From the NCBI RefSeq assembly GCF_008727715.1, contig NZ_CP044218.1, forward strand, positions 1,116,001 through 1,180,000: 64,000 bases of DNA, in the 5' to 3' direction. Source of the DNA: Mesorhizobium terrae. GTDB taxonomy: Bacteria; Pseudomonadota; Alphaproteobacteria; Rhizobiales; Rhizobiaceae. The notes beneath the pieces were generated by a model. It did no database searches. It was not told the DNA's origin and saw only the letters and a program-made list of their open reading frames with translations. The position numbers and the translations under genes were made by a program. Every line of letters starts with the position of its first letter. Position 1 is the first letter of the stretch. Positions 48,116 through 58,317 of this stretch are shown piece after piece.

Positions 48116-50254
48116 ATGGCAACTGCCATTCAGAAGATCACCCTGTCGTCGGCGCAGGACATCCCCTTCAACAAACTGGTGCTGAGCCAGTCGAACGTCC
48201 GCCGCGTCAAGGCCGGCGTCTCGATCGACGAGCTGGCCGAATCGATCGCCCGGCGCGGTCTCATCCAGTCCCTCCACGTCCGGCCGGTGCTCGATGCCGA
48301 AGGACAGGAAACCGGCATGTACGAAGTGCCGGCGGGCGGGCGTCGCTTCCGCGCGCTGCAACTCCTCGTCAAGCAGAAGCGCCTCACCAAGACCTCCAAG
48401 GTGCCGTGCGTGGTGTCGGACGCCAATGCCGACATCCTCGTCGACGAGGTGTCGCTGGCCGAGAATATCGAACGCGCCCCGCTGCATCCTCTCGACCAGT
48501 TCCGCGCGTTCCAGGCGATGCGCGAGAAGGGCATGACCGAGGAGGCGATTGCGGCAGCATTCTTCGCGCCCGTCCAGGTCGTGAAGCAGCGGCTTCGCCT
48601 CGCGGCCGTCTCGCCGGCACTGCTCGATATCTATGCCGAGGACGGCATCACGCTCGAACAGCTCATGGCGTTCACCGTCACCGACGATCATGCGCGACAG
48701 GAGCAGGTCTGGGAGTCGGTTCGCAATAGCTGGCAGAAGGAACCCTACCAGATCCGGCGCATGCTGACCGAGAGCGCCGTCCGCGCATCCGACAAGCGGG
48801 CCGTATTCGTCGGTATCGATGCCTATGAAACCGCCGGCGGCTGCGTGCTGCGCGATCTCTTCCAGGATGACGACGGCGGCTGGCTGCAGGATCCTGCGCT
48901 GCTCGATCGCCTGGTCGCCGACAAGCTGAAGGCCTCCGCCGAAGCGATCGCCGGCGAAGGCTGGAAATGGATCGAGGTGGCGATGAGCTTCCCCTATGGC
49001 GCCACCCACGGCCTGCGCGAGATCGTGGGCACGCCGCTCGACCTGACGGCTGACGAACAGGCGACCATCGAGGCGCTCAACGCCGAGTACGCCAAGCTGG
49101 AGGCCGAATATGAGCACGCCGACGAGTTGCCGGACGAGATCGATCAGCGCCTTGGCGAAATCGAAACCGCGCTCGCCAGCTTCGACGAGCGGCCGGTCCA
49201 CTACGAGCCCGCAGACATCGCGATCGCAGGTGTCTTCGTCAGCTTGGATGCCGACGGCACGCTGTCGATCGACCGCGGCTATGTCCGCCCCGACGACGAG
49301 CCCGCCAACCAGTTGGACGGCGGCGAAGGGGATGAGCAGGATGATGGCGAACATGACGCTGACCATCCGATGACGCCTTCGGTCCAGCGTGCGGTCATCA
49401 CCATCGGCGGCAAACCCGCCGGGTCCGAGGAGGAGGACGAGGACGACACGATCAAGCCGCTCCCTGATCGCCTCATCACCGAGCTGACCGCCGATCGCAC
49501 CCTCGCGCTGCGCGACAAACTCGCCAGCGATCCCTCGGTCGCCTTCGTCGCCGTCCTGCACAAGTTCTGCCAGGACGTGTTCTACGGCGGCAGCCAGTAT
49601 GGCTTCGCGATGGAGGTCAGCGTGCGCGGCACGACCTTCCATTCGCAGCCCGAAGGGTTGCGTGACAGCGTCTATGCCAAGGCGATCGAGGCCCGGCATG
49701 ATGGCTGGCGCAAGCGGCTCCCGGGCAAGGTGGCTGATCTCTGGGATGGGCTGGCCGCACTGACTGGCCCCGAACAGGCGGAACTCTTCGCCCATTGCGC
49801 TTCATTCGGCGTCAATGCGCTCTACGAGAAGGCCGATCGCTATGGTGGCCGCGTCTCGGCGCACAGCATTGACCAGCGTATCGCCGAGGCCGATCGCCTG
49901 TCGCTCGCAGTCGGGCTCGACATGGCCGAAGCGGGCTGGCGGCCGACGGTTGCCAATTATCTCGGTCGCGTCACCAAGCCCCGCATCCTCGAAGCCGTGC
50001 GTGAAGGCGTCGGCGAGCGTGCCGCCCACCTCATCGAGCATCTGAAGAAGGGCGATATGGCGACCGAAGCGGAACGCCTCCTTGTCGAGACAGGCTGGCT
50101 GCCCGAGCCGCTGCGCAATTCCGGCATCGATGCTGGAACCATCGAGGCGGATGCTGGCGAGGGCGACGACGCGTTGCCGGACTTCCTCGCTGGCGATGAC
50201 GAGGAGACCGTTGCCGACGATGACGAGGAACAGCACCTCGCCGCCGCCGAGTGA
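48116..50254 (+). CDS. ParB/RepB/Spo0J-family nuclease-like partition protein, large
   Basis: A 712-residue protein, about twice the size of classic ParB. The N-terminal ParB domain shows NKLVLSQSNVRRVKAGVSIDELAESIARRGLIQSL, VPAGGRRFRALQLL (the GxRR nucleotide-binding box) and VSLAENIERAPLHPLDQFRAF. A helix-turn-helix follows (MTEEAIAAAFFAPVQVVKQRLRLA). The rest is element-specific, with acidic linkers near 415-450 and at the C-terminus (GDDEETVADDDEEQ). No ParA is adjacent, so the role may be regulation or element maintenance. A terminator follows at 50280-50313. Confidence 0.88.
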   Translation: MATAIQKITLSSAQDIPFNKLVLSQSNVRRVKAGVSIDELAESIARRGLIQSLHVRPVLDAEGQETGMYEVPAGGRRFRALQLLVKQKRLTKTSKVPCVVSDANADILVDEVSLAENIERAPLHPLDQFRAFQAMREKGMTEEAIAAAFFAPVQVVKQRLRLAAVSPALLDIYAEDGITLEQLMAFTVTDDHARQEQVWESVRNSWQKEPYQIRRMLTESAVRASDKRAVFVGIDAYETAGGCVLRDLFQDDDGGWLQDPALLDRLVADKLKASAEAIAGEGWKWIEVAMSFPYGATHGLREIVGTPLDLTADEQATIEALNAEYAKLEAEYEHADELPDEIDQRLGEIETALASFDERPVHYEPADIAIAGVFVSLDADGTLSIDRGYVRPDDEPANQLDGGEGDEQDDGEHDADHPMTPSVQRAVITIGGKPAGSEEEDEDDTIKPLPDRLITELTADRTLALRDKLASDPSVAFVAVLHKFCQDVFYGGSQYGFAMEVSVRGTTFHSQPEGLRDSVYAKAIEARHDGWRKRLPGKVADLWDGLAALTGPEQAELFAHCASFGVNALYEKADRYGGRVSAHSIDQRIAEADRLSLAVGLDMAEAGWRPTVANYLGRVTKPRILEAVREGVGERAAHLIEHLKKGDMATEAERLLVETGWLPEPLRNSGIDAGTIEADAGEGDDALPDFLAGDDEETVADDDEEQHLAAAE

Positions 50255-50279
50255 CGATGTACCTTTCCTGATCTGATCA

Positions 50280-50313
50280 GCCCGGCGTCCCTTCGAAGGC
50301 GCCGGGCTTTTTT
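50280..50313 (+). terminator. Rho-independent terminator after the parB-like gene
   Basis: GCCCGGCG (50280-50287) pairs with CGCCGGGC (50300-50307); the loop contains a second small dyad, CCTTCGAAGG. Six T residues follow. Confidence 0.88.
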
Positions 50314-50323
50314 CATGCGAGGC

Positions 50324-50420
50324 GATCGAGAGGGAGAGTTTGGCCCGGACGAGGCGAGCCAGACCTGGAGGAGAGAGCGCCTGCCGGCTCTCCCGTTCCC
50401 TGCTCTCTGGGAGAGGCCGC
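50324..50420 (+). promoter_or_regulatory. Structured 5' leader, family 1, divergent copy 3
   Basis: It shares the GAGAGGGAGAG start, the central GGAGAGAGCGCC and the CCCGTTCC...GCTCTC segment with the leader at 51571-51665. Purine-rich GGAGAGAG can pair with CTCTCC. It ends at ATG 50421 with GGGAGAGG as ribosome site. Confidence 0.55.
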
Positions 50421-50834
50421 ATGGCCGAATACTTCACCCATTTCTCATGCCTGCTCGACGTCCGCACGGCTGACAACGCCGCTCGCGCGCTCGACCTCTA
50501 CAACCAACTGTCCGAGGACGGAGCATCCGAGGATCCACCCTCCGATAACTTTCTCCTTTCCATTCAGCCCGAACATGGCGGCACGAAGCTATGGATGCGC
50601 GACGACGTCACCGGCGATCCAGAGCGGCTGATCCAGTTCGTCAAACGCTGCGCCGCCGAATTCCAGCTCACCGGGCGCTGGGGATTCCAGTACGCCAACA
50701 CATGCTCGCGGCCGCGTCTCGACGGTTTCGGCGGCGGCGCGCATGTCCTTGATCTCGCAACCGGCGCGACTGTGGCGTGGACCTATACCGATGGCTGGCT
50801 TGCGACCATGCTCGCCGAGGGAGCTGCATCATGA
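50421..50834 (+). CDS. Hypothetical protein of the element module (137 aa)
   Basis: A soluble 137-residue product beginning MAEYFTHFSCLLDVRTADNAARAL. It has no membrane segment. Aromatic and acidic residues are spread through RWGFQYANTCSRPRLDGFGGGAHVLDL and TVAWTYTDGWL. I do not recognise a characterised family. The family 1 leader, a good ribosome site and the ATGA overlap with the next gene support it as real. Confidence 0.7.
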   Translation: MAEYFTHFSCLLDVRTADNAARALDLYNQLSEDGASEDPPSDNFLLSIQPEHGGTKLWMRDDVTGDPERLIQFVKRCAAEFQLTGRWGFQYANTCSRPRLDGFGGGAHVLDLATGATVAWTYTDGWLATMLAEGAAS

Positions 50835-51061
50835 GCATTCCCGATCATGCCCGCGCCAATTTCCAGACGTTGCTGCGCGCCGCCGAGAACGGTCATCTAG
50901 CTCTGATGGAATGCGCTGATGCCGTGACAGGCGAACCCCGCTACGTCATTTGCGCCGTAAGCCGCGATGGCGATTATCTGTTCACGCCATTCGGACACCT
51001 CGCCGACGGCAATCCCTATGAGGCCTATGTTCCGCCCGGCAGCGAGCCGGCATCCCGATAG
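50831..51061 (+). CDS. Small protein, DUF6117-like (76 aa)
   Basis: The 76-residue product starts MSIPDHARANFQTLLRAAENG and continues ALMECADAVTGEPRYVICAV and TPFGHLADGNPYEAYVPP. This looks like the DUF6117 family of element-borne small proteins; function unknown. The start codon overlaps the stop of the preceding gene, so the two are translationally coupled. Confidence 0.7.
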   Translation: MSIPDHARANFQTLLRAAENGHLALMECADAVTGEPRYVICAVSRDGDYLFTPFGHLADGNPYEAYVPPGSEPASR

Positions 51062-51064
51062 CGG

Positions 51065-51424
51065 CTACCAGACGGCCACTTCCCATTGCCCGTTGACGCG
51101 CGCGAAGCCGATCGGCCGGTTTTGCGGCGTCGCGTTCGGCTTGGTCGAATCCATGACGAGCTGCGTCATGCAGGTGACACCAGGGCCGACCCCACCAGGG
51201 GAGCAGTCGCCGAGCTTCAGCGTTGCGTTGGCGAGCGACGTTCCCGTGAACAGCCGGTGGCGCCGAACCGCGTCGGTCGCCTCTGCCTCAGTCGGCTGCG
51301 CTACGCCGGCCGCCGCTGCCGGCGACGCCGCTACCGGTAACAATGCGGGCCGCAGGGCGAACCCGGCTCCAAATCCCACCACCAGGCATCCCGCCGCGAC
51401 GATGCCGACCACGCTTCCCTTCAT
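51065..51424 (-). CDS. Small membrane-anchored or secreted protein (119 aa)
   Basis: The product starts MKGSVVGIVAAGCLVVGFGAGFALRPALL, a signal anchor with GG-type small residues, then an Ala-rich linker. The soluble C-terminal part has two cysteines (LGDCSPG and VTCMTQL) that could form a disulfide, ending RPIGFARVNGQWEVAVW. Ribosome site GGAAGG is present. It opposes its neighbours and starts 4 bases past the upstream stop, convergent with it. Function unknown. Confidence 0.65.
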   Translation of the reverse strand: MKGSVVGIVAAGCLVVGFGAGFALRPALLPVAASPAAAAGVAQPTEAEATDAVRRHRLFTGTSLANATLKLGDCSPGGVGPGVTCMTQLVMDSTKPNATPQNRPIGFARVNGQWEVAVW

Positions 51425-51570
51425 GCCGCTGCTTCCTTCCTCTCCCGCCGCAGCGCGGCGGAAATCATCCGAGGCGCGGCGGCATCCTGCCTTTGCGTTG
51501 GATGCCGGAGTCTAGCGGGGCGCCTCGCGCGGTGGAAGGCCAAGCGATGAGCCGGGATACGGTCGCGGCA

Positions 51571-51665
51571 GAGTGAGAGGAAGGCCGGGACGGGTTTGAG
51601 CCCGTCCGGTCCGAGAGAGAGCGCCGGCGGGCATCCCCGTTTCCGCTCTCCCGAGGACCTCTTCC
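51571..51665 (+). promoter_or_regulatory. Structured 5' leader, family 1, copy 4 (strawberry-notch gene)
   Basis: GAGTGAGAGG opens the block as in copies 1 and 2. Here GACGGG and CCCGTC form a tight hairpin: GGACGGG (51588-51594), a 6-base loop and CCCGTCC (51601-51607). A GAGAGAGAG run and CCCCGTTTCC follow before ATG 51666. Confidence 0.65.
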
Positions 51666-54600
51666 ATGAACGCTCACACGCTAGCGTCGGCGCTGCCGAT
51701 CGGTGCCGATCAGCCGACTGATGCCGCCGCCATCCATGCCGCGGCACACCTCCTTCTTCCTCACATTGAGCGCGGCGAGCGCATCGACGCCGCGATCCTG
51801 CGCACCGCCATGGAGATCACCTTCGGCGCGTCCGACACGTCTGGCGCCTGGGACTGGAAGGCCGCCTACGAAGCCTGCGAGGCCGCCACCGTCCTCATGC
51901 TCCGCAAATACGGAAAGGCGCTTTTGCGCAAAGCCGGTTCTCCGGCCGCGGCCATTCCCCAGCTCAGCAAGATCGCGGGTTTGCTGCCCACCCACACGCG
52001 ACGCTCCGAAGAGGCCCAGGCTTTCCAGCAATTCTCGACGCCGATCCCGCTCGGCTTGGCCGCGATCACGGCGGCGGCCATCACCCCGTCGATCGCGTGC
52101 TCGAACCATCGGCCGGCACCGGCCTTCTCGCCATCCTCGCCGAGATCGCGGGCGGCACGCTCGTCCTCAACGAACTCGCCGAGACCCGGGCTGAGATTCT
52201 CTCCTCCCTCTTTCCGGCCATCCCCGTCACCCGCTTCGACGCCGCGCAGATCGACGATCATCTCGATCCGGCGACCGTCCCGACCGTCGTGGTGATGAAC
52301 CCGCCATTCTCGGTGCTCGCCAATGTCGAGGGACGCATCGCCGACGCGGCCTATCGCCATCTCGCATCCGCGCTCGCCCGGCTCGCCGATGGCGGGCGCC
52401 TGGTCGCGATCACCGGCGCGAACTTCGGCCCGGACATGCCGGCCTGGCGCGACGCCTTCGTTCGCCTGCAGGAGCGAGGCCGCGTCGTGTTCACCGCTGC
52501 CGTCCACGGCTCGGTCTACGCCAAGCACGGCACGACCGTCGAAACCCGGCTGACCGTGATCGACAAGATCCCGGCCGACGATCCGCTCTCCTTTCCGGCA
52601 TCCCCCGGCACGGCGCCGGACATCGCCACGCTGATGACGTGGATCGCCGAGCATGTGCCGCCGCGCTTGGCCCTTGCGCCCGCTGTTCAGGTCATGCCGA
52701 TCAGCGCTGCACCGCGCACCGTTCGCGGCTATCTCGCGCGCACCGCGGCGACATCATCGACCCGCGCGAGCCTCGCCGATCCTCAAGGCGCACCACTCGC
52801 CTATGAGACCGTCGACTGGACCCCGGCCGAGGGCGCGCGGCTCAGCGATGCGATCTACGAGCAATACGGATTGCAGACGATCCGCATTCCCGGCTCTAAG
52901 GCCCATCCCACCAAGCTCGTGCAGTCCGCCGCCATGGCTTCGGTCGCTCCGCCGAAGCCGAGCTATCGGCCGACGCTTCCTGCGACCATCCTGAACTCGC
53001 TTTCCGATGCCCAGCTCGAAACCCTGATCTTCGCGGGCGAAGCCCATTCCGATTTTCTCGCGGGCTCCTGGACGGTCGACGACACGTTCGACGTCGTGGC
53101 GGCCGCCGCCGATGATGCCAGCGGTGTCGTCCGCTTCCGTCGCGGCTTCTTCATCGGCGACGGCACGGGCGTTGGAAAGGGGCGCGAGTCCGCCAGCATC
53201 GTGCTCGACAACTGGATGCAGGGCCGGCGCAAGGCGGTCTGGATCTCCAAATCCGACAAGCTGATCGAGGACGCGCAGCGCGACTGGTCCGCCCTCGGCA
53301 TGGAGCGCCTCTTGGTCACGCCGCTCTCGCGCTTCCCGCAGGGCAAGTCGATCACGCTGCCGGAAGGCGTCCTATTTACAACCTATGCCACGCTGCGCTC
53401 CGACGACCGCGGCGAGAAGGTTTCGCGGGTCAAGCAGATCGTCGAATGGTTGGGCTCCGATTTCGACGGAGTGATCATTTTCGACGAGGCGCACGCGATG
53501 CAGAACGCCGGCGGCGGCAAGGGAGAACGCGGCGACGTCACGCCCTCGCAGCAAGGGCGCGCGGGACTGCGCCTGCAGCACGCCTTGCCCAATGCGCGTG
53601 TCGTCTATGTCTCGGCGACCGGCGCCACCACGGTCCAGAACCTTGCCTATGCGCAGCGGCTGGGCCTGTGGGGTGGCGACGATTTCCCCTTTCCGACCCG
53701 GGCGGAGTTCGTCGAGGCGATCGAGGCCGGCGGCGTCGCGGCGATGGAGGTGCTGGCCCGCGACCTGCGCGCGCTCGGTCTCTACACCGCCCGGTCGCTC
53801 TCCTTCGACGGCGTGGAATATGAGCTGGTCGAGCACGAGCTGACGCCCGAGCAGCGGCGCATCTACGATGCCTATGCCGGCGCCTTCGCCATCATCCATA
53901 ACCATCTCGACGCGGCCATGCAGGCGGCAAACATCACCGGCTCGACCGGGACGTTGAACCGCCAGGCCAAATCCGCCGCACGCTCGGCCTTCGAAAGCTG
54001 CAAGCAACGCTTCTTCGGTCACCTGCTGACCTCAATGAAGACGCCGACGCTGATCCGCTCGATCGGGCAGGATCTGGAGGCCGGCCATTCCGCCGTCATC
54101 CAGATCGTCTCGACCGGCGAGGCCCTGATGGAACGGCGCCTAGCCGAAGTCCCGACCGAGGAATGGAACGACATTCGCGTCGACATCACGCCGCGTGAGT
54201 ACGTTCTGTCCTACCTCGAAACCGGCTTCCCGGTGCAGCTCTATGAGCCCTTCGCCGACGGCGAGGGCAACATGTCCTCCCGTCCGGTCTATCGCGATGG
54301 CCAGCCCGTCGAGAGCCGCGAGGCGGTCGCACGCCGCACCGAGCTGATCGAGAAGCTCGCCAGCCTCCCACCGGTCCCCGGCGCGCTCGACCAGATCGTC
54401 CAGCATTTCGGCGCGGACATGGTGGCCGAGGTCACCGGCCGCTCGCGCCGCATCGTGCGCAAGGGGCAGCGCCTTGCGGTCGAGACCCGCGCGGCCTCCG
54501 CTAACCTCGCCGAGACGCAGGCCTTCATGGATGACATGAAGCGCGTGCTCGTCTTCAGCGATGCCGGCGGCACCGGCCGCAGCTACCATGCCGAGCTGTC

Positions 54601-55978
54601 GGCGCGGAACACGCGGCTGCGCGTCCACTATCTCCTCGAACCGGGCTGGAAGGCTGACGCCGCGATCCAGGGCCTCGGCCGCACCCACCGCACCAATCAG
54701 GCGCAGCCCCCGCTGTTCCGTCCGATCGCGACCAACGTGAAGGCGGAGAAGCGCTTCCTTTCGACCATCGCGCGCCGGCTCGACACGCTGGGCGCAATCA
54801 CGCGCGGCCAGCGCCAGACCGGCGGCCAAGGCCTGTTCCGGCCCGAGGACAATCTGGAGAGCCACTATGCGCGCGATGCACTGCGCCAGCTCTACATCCT
54901 GATCGTCCGCGGCAAGGTCGAGGGATGCTCGCTCCAGCGGTTCGAGGAAACGACCGGCCTGAAGCTGATGGACGACAACGGCATCAAGGACGAGCTGCCG
55001 CCGATCACGACCTTCCTCAATCGCCTTCTCGCGCTGACCATCGACCTGCAGGACATCTTGTTCGCCGCCTTCGAGCAGCTCCTGACCGCTAAGGTCGAGG
55101 GCGCGATCGCCGCCGGCATCTACGACGTCGGGCTGGAAACGCTACGCGCGGAGAGCTTCGTCGTCACCGAGCGCCAGACCATCTACACCCATCCCGGCAC
55201 CGGCGCGGAAACCAGCCTGCTCACCATCCAGCAACGCGAACGCAACCGGCCGATGACCGCCGAGGAGGCGATGGCGTGGCTCGATGATCCGGCCGCCATG
55301 CTGCTGGTCAACGAGCGTTCCCACCGCGCCGCCGTTCAGCTTCCAGCGCCATCGCTGATGCTCGACGATGGCGAGATCGAACGCCGCGTGCGGCTGATCC
55401 GGCCGATGGAGCATCATCATGCATCGCTCCGCATGATGGACGAGAGCCATTGGATCGCCGCCAGCCGGGCCGAGTTCACCGCCGCCTGGAACGCCGAGGT
55501 CGCGGAGGTGCCGGCCTATTCCGACTCCACCATCCACATCGTCGCCGGCCTGCTGCTGCCGATCTGGAAGCGGCTGCCCAACGAATCGAGCCGCGTCTAT
55601 CGGCTCCAGACCGACGACGGGGAACGGATCATCGGCCGCCGCGTGTCGCCCGCCTGGGTCGCCAACGCCACCACGGTCGGAACGACGAGCCTGTCGGCAG
55701 GCCATGCCTATGCCGCGCTGGTCGAGGGCAAGACGATCCTCGACCTGGCCGAAGGCCTCCAGCTCCGCCGCGTGCGCGTCATGGGCGCCGATCGCATCGA
55801 ACTCTCAGGTTTCATCGACGCGATGCGTGAGCGCCTGCGCGCCTATGGTCTCTTCAGCGAGATCATCTCGTGGAAGCTCCGCTTCTTCGTGCCCGTGGGC
55901 GCGGATGGTGCGGCTATCATCGGCAAGCTGATCGGCACCTATCCGATCCAGCGCGTCGGCGAACGGGAGGCTGCGTGA
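51666..55978 (+). pseudogene. Strawberry notch-like helicase with N-terminal methyltransferase-like domain, split by a frameshift
   Basis: Two frames together make one protein of about 1,436 residues. The first (from ATG 51666) runs to about 52088 and ends in QQFSTPIPLGLAAITAAAITP. The second continues DRVLEPSAGTGLL (GTG 52097 is its first start) and VVVMNPPFS, both adenine-methyltransferase-like motifs. It then has GDGTGVGKGRESASI (Walker A), IIFDEAHAM (DEAH box) and GLGRTHRTNQAQPP (motif VI), as in strawberry-notch helicases. One extra C in the run 52084-52087 would join the frames as ITPVDRVLEPSAG. It may be a sequencing error or a real inactivating deletion. The 1293-residue second part keeps the whole helicase. 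Confidence 0.85.
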
Positions 55979-57015
55979 TGGTTCGTCTCGACGCATCCGA
56001 TCTCGCGCAGCGTCTCGGCCGACAGGCCGAGGCGGTGTGCCGCCACTATCTCGGCAACGGCCATCGCCAGGGCAATTACTGGCAGGTCGGAGACGCCCGC
56101 AACACCAAGGGTCGCTCGATGTATGTCCGCCTCAAGGACTCGCCCAAAGGCCCCGCCGGGAAATGGACCGATGCCGCGACGGGCGAACATGGCGACCTCC
56201 TCGACGTGATCCGCGAAAGCTGCGGCCTCATCGACTTCAAGGATGTCGCTGAAGAGGCGCGGCTGTTCCTCAGTATGCCACCACCCGAGCCGGAACCGTC
56301 CGCGTTCCAGCCTCTGGCGCCTGCACCGCATGGATCGCCCGAAGCCGCACGGCGTCTCATCCGCATGTCACAGCCGATTGCGGGCACAATCGTCGCGGCG
56401 TATCTCCGGAAACGCGGCATTACGGATCTCCGTGGAACCGGAAATCTGCATTTCCACCCACGCTGCTATTATCGGTCTGACGAACACGCGCCGACCGAGA
56501 CATGGCCGGCGATGATCGCCGCCGTCACCGATCTTGCGGGCAGGATCACCGGGGCGCATCGCACCTGGCTCGACCCTCAACGCCTGGACAAGGCGCCCCT
56601 CGACACCCCGCGCCGGGCGATGGGCGATCTCCTCGGCAACGTGGTTCGCTTTGGCGTCGGCGGCGACGTGATGGCGGCCGGCGAAGGCATCGAGACGGTC
56701 CTCTCGGTCCGACAAGTCGTCCCCAACATGCCGATGGTGGCGGCGCTCTCCGCAGCACATCTCGCCGCCATCCTCTTCCCCGACACGCTACGGCGGCTCT
56801 ACATCTTGCGCGATGACGATCCGGCCGGTGACGGAGCGCGTGACAGCCTGGTCGAACGGGCGAACGCGGCCGGGATCGAGGCGATCGTGATCTCGCCACA
56901 GCTCGGCGACTTCAACGAGGATCTCCGCGCCCTCGGCCTCGCGACGCTGCGCAGCCAGACGCGGGTGCAGCTCGGGCCGCAGGACGTCGCACGCTTCATG
57001 GCGCCGGCGGCATAG
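55978..57015 (+). CDS. Toprim domain protein (primase-like)
   Basis: A 345-residue protein. The N-terminal half has a DUF7146-like region with a compact domain (RHYLGNGHRQGNYWQVGD, YVRLKDS...GKWTDAATGEHGDLLDVI). The C-terminal Toprim domain shows the catalytic Glu in AAGEGIETVLS and the acidic DxD in LRDDDPAGDGA. This plan is common in plasmid and integrative-element primases. The start codon shares one base with the upstream stop (TGATG), so it is coupled to the helicase gene. Confidence 0.85.
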   Translation: MVRLDASDLAQRLGRQAEAVCRHYLGNGHRQGNYWQVGDARNTKGRSMYVRLKDSPKGPAGKWTDAATGEHGDLLDVIRESCGLIDFKDVAEEARLFLSMPPPEPEPSAFQPLAPAPHGSPEAARRLIRMSQPIAGTIVAAYLRKRGITDLRGTGNLHFHPRCYYRSDEHAPTETWPAMIAAVTDLAGRITGAHRTWLDPQRLDKAPLDTPRRAMGDLLGNVVRFGVGGDVMAAGEGIETVLSVRQVVPNMPMVAALSAAHLAAILFPDTLRRLYILRDDDPAGDGARDSLVERANAAGIEAIVISPQLGDFNEDLRALGLATLRSQTRVQLGPQDVARFMAPAA

Positions 57016-57326
57016 CCGGCAAAGAAGCTGTGGGACGGCATCGACGCCGTGTTCACGCAGATGCAGGGGATCGGAGAGGACCGCGCCTCGGCCTTCGAGA
57101 GGGCGATCGGCCCACAGGCGGGCCGGCCCGGCAATGGCTGCGGCCGACTATTTTCCGGCGCGGCCCTAAGGGGCCGCTTTCCATCGCGAGGCAAAATAGC
57201 CGGCCTGCGCCATCCTCCGCTGACGCTCCGGCCCCTCGCTTGCGCTCCGGGTGCAGCGCCGTCCCGCCGGTGGGCTTCGTCGCCATGAAGGCCGCGACGG
57301 TCGCGGTCCAACCGACGGAGCATCCC
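57016..57326 (+). promoter_or_regulatory. Structured 5' leader, family 2, copy 1 (DUF2493 gene)
   Basis: No gene is seen in these 311 bases. At 57143-57204 an outer stem (GCCG-A-CTATTTT with AAAATAG-C-CGGC, one mismatch) encloses a 7-bp hairpin GCGGCCC/GGGCCGC (57160-57177). A stretch with ATCCTCCGC and GCTCCGG follows, then CGCCATGAAGGCCGCGACGG. The same order of elements recurs at 60130-60314 before DUF736. Confidence 0.65.
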
Positions 57327-58250
57327 ATGCACGAGCACGACGACTACGAACCGCACCACGAATCCTCAGCAACCGACCATGTCCTCAACGAACTGCAGCT
57401 CCACGGCTACCGGCCCTTCGCCGATGAACCAGACCAGCGGCTTCTGCCAGACGGCAACGCGGTAGCGGGCGCGATCGCCGATATCTTCGACGCGCTGATC
57501 GTGACCTTGGAGGACTCACGCCTCGAACCCGACCTCGACGATCTCCTCTGGTCGACCGTTAACGTCTTCCATCGCGCCGCCGAGCGGATCAACCGCGAAC
57601 TCGACGATAACGAGCAGGCGCAAAAGCGCTCCCAGCGCGAACAGGACGGCAGCGAGGTGAAGTCAGTCGATCTCGAGCGCCTCACCGCCGAGGGCATGAC
57701 ACTGGTCGAGCGCCAGACCGCCTTCGAACTAATGCGCGACCAGGCCGCCGAGCACTATGAACGCCAGATCGGCAAACCCTGGCTTCCGCGCTCGGGATCG
57801 AAGGTCAACCACCGCAACCTCACCTCGGCGATGATCGACAGCCGCGACTTCCTCATGGCGAAGAAGCGCGCCGAGCAGGAGGTGCTCCTGCCGCCTGGCC
57901 CGAAGATCGCCGTCACCGGCGGGCTCGATTTCGACAACCATCGTCTGATCTGGGCGAAGCTCGACCAGGTCCACGAGAAGCACCCCGACATGGTGCTGAT
58001 CCACGGCAAATCGCCGAAGGGCGCCGAAAAGATCGCGTCTCTCTGGGCCAAGAATCGCAATGTCCCGCAAATCGGCTTCGCACCCGACTGGACGAAGCAC
58101 GGCCGGGCTGCGCCCTTCAAGCGCAACGATGAGATGCTGCAGATCGTGCCGAAGGGCGTGCTGCACTTCCCGGGCACCGGCATCAACGACAACCTCGCCG
58201 ACAAGGCCAAGAAGCTCGGCATCCCGGTCTGGAAGTTCGGCGGCGCGTAA
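57327..58250 (+). CDS. DUF2493 domain protein (SLOG-like)
   Basis: A 307-residue protein. The N-terminal half is helical and charged. The C-terminal DUF2493 domain begins PGPKIAVTGGLDFDNHRLIWAKLDQ and has VLIHGKSPKGAEKIASLWAKNR and a DWTKHGRAAPFKRND segment, typical of a Rossmann-like SLOG fold that may bind nucleotides. Function is unknown, but it is a regular member of the DUF932/ParB/helicase/Toprim/DUF736 module. ATG 57327 has GGAG 6 bases upstream. Confidence 0.85.
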   Translation: MHEHDDYEPHHESSATDHVLNELQLHGYRPFADEPDQRLLPDGNAVAGAIADIFDALIVTLEDSRLEPDLDDLLWSTVNVFHRAAERINRELDDNEQAQKRSQREQDGSEVKSVDLERLTAEGMTLVERQTAFELMRDQAAEHYERQIGKPWLPRSGSKVNHRNLTSAMIDSRDFLMAKKRAEQEVLLPPGPKIAVTGGLDFDNHRLIWAKLDQVHEKHPDMVLIHGKSPKGAEKIASLWAKNRNVPQIGFAPDWTKHGRAAPFKRNDEMLQIVPKGVLHFPGTGINDNLADKAKKLGIPVWKFGGA

Positions 58251-58317
58251 GCGCCGCCTCATCAATTCGCTATCCGCAATAAACCGAGCGCATGGCATAG
58301 CGTAATCCACGCCACGA

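Noticed and set aside
48032..49795. Long minus-strand open frame opposite the parB-like gene
   Set aside because: Antisense shadow; the plus strand encodes a clear ParB domain.
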